A stretch of DNA of 11,048 nt, taken from Pleurotus djamor (Eukaryota; Basidiomycota; Agaricomycetes; Agaricales; Pleurotaceae). Positions 8,077-11,048 of this stretch are shown piece by piece. Where the stretch lies: positions 1 through 11,048 of the forward strand of contig JAPEVF010001323.1 in assembly GCA_029747585.1 (NCBI GenBank). The letters run 5' to 3'. The position numbers and the translations under genes were made by a program. The notes below the pieces were generated by a model. It was given only the letters and a program-made list of their open reading frames with translations. It did no database searches and was not told where the DNA came from. The number at the start of each line of letters is the position of its first letter. The stretch's first letter is position 1.

Positions 8077-8210
8077 TGTTGAGGATGTGGACGGTGAGGG
8101 TGAGCGTTAGGTGTTTGATTGAAGGAGAGGATGCGTGAGAGGCGGCGAGTTTGAACTACCTGAGTACTCGAGAGAGGCTTTGACTACCAGAGTCGTGAGG
8201 AATCTAGCGT

Positions 8211-8536
8211 TCAACGAAAGAGGTCTTTTATACCATCGATGAAGGTGTGGCACTTGTTTCGAAGATATTCAGCTGCTTTGACCAAGCTCTCCGAACCTGC
8301 AGGCGAAACGCCAGACAAGCTACAGAGGAAGGTCTCCCCTACTCGTGATCCTGAACGAGCACATGCATATGAGATATGAGACAGACTCGTGATACTTGCT
8401 GAGGGTTTCGAGTAACGCACATGGTTGTAACAGGAGAACCAAGCGTCTCTAACGGTCTACCTCTTGGATAGAACGTGGCGACGGTGACAGTCCCTTGTGA
8501 TACTTCATTGAAGTCTTCAACCCCAGGGATAGTCAC
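8211..8536 (-). other. Protein-like minus-strand stretches, no confident gene model
   Basis: Two overlapping minus-strand frames read like protein: 8536-8339 (for example EVSQGTVTVATFYPRGRPLE) and 8420-8211 (for example SLVKAAEYLRNKCHTFIDGI, ending DLFR and TGA at 8213-8211). Neither begins with ATG in place; an ATG at 8760-8758 opens another frame upstream. The best splice joining them would use donor GGTAGACC and acceptor TTCAG, giving a 110-nt intron, twice as long as any other here. It may be a decayed gene or chance. A TATA box for the neighbouring gene lies inside it, which argues against an active gene. Confidence 0.2.
8225..8232 (-). promoter_or_regulatory. TATA box of the secreted-protein gene
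   Basis: TATAAAAG reads on the minus strand at 8232-8225, about 150 bases before the ATG at 8076. It is a full consensus match at a distance that allows a 5' leader of about 120 bases, as expected for a strongly regulated gene for a secreted protein. Confidence 0.5.
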
Positions 8537-8586
8537 AAATCGTCAAATATAATTAGAAGGCAGATAAGTAATTCGCCTCCTAGCTT

Positions 8587-8594
8587 TATAAATA
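8587..8594 (+). promoter_or_regulatory. TATA-like element upstream of DNA2
   Basis: TATAAATA lies on the plus strand 245 bases before the DNA2 ATG. If used, the leader would be about 210 bases and would include the upstream ORFs at 8753 and 8776. Replication genes often lack TATA boxes, so this may be coincidental. Confidence 0.25.
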
Positions 8595-8783
8595 CGAGAA
8601 TGCAGTACTCAGTGTAAGACAGTTGGATGAGATTTACATGGATGGTTCCGTGAGTGGCTACGTTTGAATTCGTGGTGTAACCTGTGGCCCTGGGGTTAGG
8701 GGCTGCCACTTTTGGGCCGTGGAAATTAGTAGTAATTAATATGGAAAGCACTATGGTCATGTGGTCGCGTCGTTTATGTCACG

Positions 8784-8800
8784 CTCAGGGCTGCCCTGAG
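8784..8800. repeat. Interrupted palindrome CTCAGGGC-T-GCCCTGAG
   Basis: Perfect eight-base arms around a single T, 38 bases before the DNA2 ATG. As DNA it could bind a dimeric factor; as RNA a one-base loop would force partial opening but still leave a GC-rich hairpin in the 5' leader. Confidence 0.55.
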
Positions 8801-8823
8801 TTGTCGTCAACCTTGCGTCCTCG

Positions 8824-8829
8824 ACGCGT
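8824..8829. promoter_or_regulatory. ACGCGT (MCB-like) just before DNA2
   Basis: The MluI cell-cycle-box core lies only nine bases before the DNA2 ATG, and TCACGC, the inverse of the GCGTGA core of the BRCT promoter, lies at 8779-8784. Dna2 orthologues are commonly G1/S expressed in fungi. The site is so close to the ATG that it may be inside the transcript, which weakens the call. Confidence 0.3.
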
Positions 8830-8838
8830 TTCTCAATC

Positions 8839-11048
8839 ATGAAACCCTCAGCGAAACAAGAAGAAGAATTCTTCAACGCGCTCCTTGACGATCTGGACAA
8901 TTCTTTCTGGAATGCAGCACCTTCTTCACCACTCGCGACACCCCAGAAGGTTAAGCATTCGCAACCACAAACTCCGAAGCGCGGACACTCTGATACAAAC
9001 GTATTTTCTGTCAATCCAGAAGATGTTGACCTGGAGGCATTGACTCAAGGCGCGGAGGATTGGGACTGGGAAGCGGACCTCTCGTCTCCCCAAAGATCCC
9101 CCGTCAAGTCAGGCAAGCGTGTTCTCGAAACACCAGCAACGGTAAATCAGCTCAAGCCTCTTCGATTGATGATTTCTCAAAGCTTCAATAGGGCTCAAGA
9201 CCCACGTTTACGCGCTGTATCGTCGAGAGGGTCGTGGAACTGGGAGGTCGGAAGGTAATTGATGTGCTACATGCCAACCGGGTGGCTCATATTCTCTCTA
9301 GGAACTCACCGTCAAAGTCGAGAAGAGTCAAGAGAAGCGACTTGTTGTTTTGTGCGATGATTGGTCTTTCATCGACATCCAGAAAGGTACGCCTTCCGTC
9401 GGAAAGTGTTGGTCGGATAACTAATTGCCACCTAGGCGATGTCGCGAGCGTGGTGGGATCATTTGAGACCGTGGCTCAGTCCACATCATCAATCACATCC
9501 TCCATTACGATCAATGCGCAGACAAACCTCCTCATACTTCACCCCGACGTGCTTTTGACGCCAACTGCGTTGGCCAATGCCCTCCAATGTCGACGCAAAC
9601 CTCTTCTTGCTCATCTTGTTCGCAACCCTATGGGTGAATCTTCCCCGTCGCTCGTCTGGGGGAGCATGCTGCATTTGGTTGTCCAATCTTGCTTGGCGTC
9701 GGGACAGTGGAGCGACGCATTCATCAACCAGACCATCGATGAAGTAATTGCAGCGGGACTGCTCGATTTAATCAAGGTCAGAGTTGATGTCGGACAAGCC
9801 AAACGCGAGATATATGCCAGAGCAAAAGGCCTCCGCACATTCGCTGAGAGATACATAGCCGACTTCCCCAAACCTACCGCCAGCCTTACCAACACTCGAG
9901 CCTCCAGGTCGCAGAGTGCCACCCTGGCTATTTCGCACTTCTATGACAGTGAAGAAGATATATGGTCGCCGGAATACGGGTTGAAGGGGAAAGTCGACGC
10001 GACAGTCCAAGCTGTCATCTCTGAGATGCTGCATCCTCAATTGCCTCCTTCCATCTCAAGTCAAACCCTTCCATTCGAAATCAAGACTGGCCGTGCGGTC
10101 GCCGGCATGGAGCACCGCGCTCAAACTATGCTTTACGCTCTACTCATTGCGGAAAGATATGGGGTGGAGGTCCCCTCTGGACTACTATATTACACCCAGA
10201 ACGAGGAAGTCGTCAACGTCCCCGTCGGACGAAATGAGATTCGGGGACTCATGATAGTGAGAAATGAAATGGCCACTTATATGATGACTCGGTATCGGTC
10301 GCTGGAAAAGGGCTTTTCTCCCGATGCCAAACACAAAGCTGATGTCCACCTCCCTCCTACGATCAATGATGAGCGGATCTGCAAGCGCTGCGATCTTGTG
10401 GACACTTGTATGCTCTATCGCAAGGTCAGCTTTCTTGTCTCATTAAACGTAGCTGGCTGACTGAAACACTGATCAGGCTATTGAACATGTTGACGACGAC
10501 GATTCCCCCATTTCGGATACCTATGCTGTCAATACTGGGCACTTAACGCCATCTCAGTGCGCCTTCTTCGAGAAGTGGGAAGCTCTCATTTCCCTTGAAG
10601 AGCAAGATCTTCTCCGATACAAGACTGAGCTATGGACTATGAATGCCTCCGAACGCGAAACCAAAGGCCGGTGTTTCAGCTCCATGATCATCGACCATAC
10701 ATTCACACCTCCATCCCTCCAATCCTCCAACTCTCTCAACGGTAAAATCCACAAATTCACCTACAAATTCGTTCGACGTCTTACTCCAAGTGGAAACCTA
10801 ATCAACAAGAACTCTCTTCTCAACGGCCACCTAGGCATTGGAGACGCAATCACCGTTTCTGCCGAACCTCATCTCCTGGCCTACGCCCAAGGCTTCATCG
10901 TCGATCTCACGCACCAGAGCGTGACGGTGGGCATTGATCATGAACTTGACCCCGATACACTCAGGTCCATCATCCAAAAACGAACTGGTTTCAAGACTGA
11001 GGAACTAGTCTTTCGCATAGACAGGGATGAACTATTCTCGGGGATGAG
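8839..11048 (+). CDS. DNA2: DNA replication ATP-dependent helicase/nuclease Dna2, N-terminal half
   Basis: Exons are 8839-9141, 9192-9254, 9302-9386, 9436-10424 and 10477 to the right edge; introns are 47-52 nt, GT-AG. The visible part encodes 670 residues. The acidic, aromatic N-terminus contains SFW at 22-24, matching the SFW near the start of human DNA2. The RecB-like nuclease includes VWGSMLH (224-230), GLKGKVDATV with Asp338, and FEIKTG with Glu365 and Lys367, equivalent to the human catalytic Asp277, Glu288 and Lys290. The four iron-sulfur cysteines are present: Cys202 in LQCRRK, then Cys466, Cys469 and Cys475 in CKRCDLVDTC with the human CxxCx5C spacing. The beta-barrel segment follows (SLLNGHLGIGDAITVS). 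The helicase core lies beyond the window. Dna2 trims long Okazaki flaps coated by RPA, resects double-strand breaks and processes stalled forks, in the nucleus. Retaining intron 1 would give a 139-residue truncated product. Confidence 0.95.

Larger units (their letters stand above)
8077..8838. other. Divergent promoter region, secreted-protein gene / DNA2
   Basis: This 762-base gap must contain the promoters of both flanking genes. It carries a TATA box on the minus strand, a TATA-like box on the plus strand, and near DNA2 an interrupted palindrome, upstream ORFs and an ACGCGT site. The minus strand also has protein-like open stretches (8211-8536) that I could not join into a convincing gene. 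Confidence 0.6.
8753..8842 (+). other. Upstream ORF overlapping the DNA2 start
   Basis: An ATG at 8753 opens a 29-codon frame ending in a TGA at 8840-8842, which overlaps the DNA2 ATG (8839-8841) as ATGA. A second, seven-codon upstream ORF (8776-8799) lies inside it in another frame and ends within the palindrome at 8784-8800. If the leader reaches 8753 these would reduce or tune DNA2 translation. The leader length is not known. Confidence 0.3.

Noticed and set aside
1..11048. CRISPR array, bacterial defence system or integrated virus
   Set aside because: No regularly spaced repeats and no phage or viral hallmark genes; every confident gene is eukaryotic and intron-containing or of a fungal family.

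Overview
The window is nuclear DNA of a filamentous fungus, most likely a mushroom-forming basidiomycete (Agaricomycetes). The genes are cut by many very short GT-AG introns (46-62 nt), coding GC is about 50%, and three of the four genes have a strongly basidiomycete look: an F-box protein with an N-terminal coiled coil, a small secreted protein with a Kex2-type propeptide, and a Dna2 with the fungal arrangement. The species cannot be named from the sequence. There is no sign of bacterial organisation, CRISPR, rRNA or a complete transposon.

Layout, left to right: (1) 1-832, minus strand, 5' part of an F-box protein gene that runs off the left edge. (2) 833-2168, a 1.3-kb gap holding short repeats and hairpins, a minus-strand coding remnant interrupted by stops (1213-1793), a nested inverted repeat (1947-2004) and a compact promoter-like block (2066-2095). 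(3) 2169-6874, plus strand, an 11-exon gene for a predicted 1388-residue protein with four N-terminal BRCT domains, a long phospho-site-rich disordered middle and a C-terminal BRCT pair: an Rtt107/Brc1-type DNA-damage scaffold. (4) 6875-7307, the gap between two converging genes. (5) 7308-8076, minus strand, a three-exon gene for a 218-residue secreted protein whose motifs suggest a DUF3990/ADP-ribosyltransferase-like fold. (6) 8077-8838, a divergent promoter region. (7) 8839-11048, plus strand, five exons of DNA2, complete through the nuclease and iron-sulfur region and cut by the right edge before the helicase core.

Two genes belong to one biological theme. Rtt107/Brc1 proteins read phosphorylated histone H2A at stalled forks, and Dna2 processes flaps and resects DNA at the same forks. 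Both have ACGCGT and GCGTGA-type hexamers just upstream, which fits (but does not prove) shared G1/S control. The secreted protein between them is unrelated in function and is the least understood product here. All exon structures are predicted from reading frames, splice consensus and family conservation; no transcript evidence was available.
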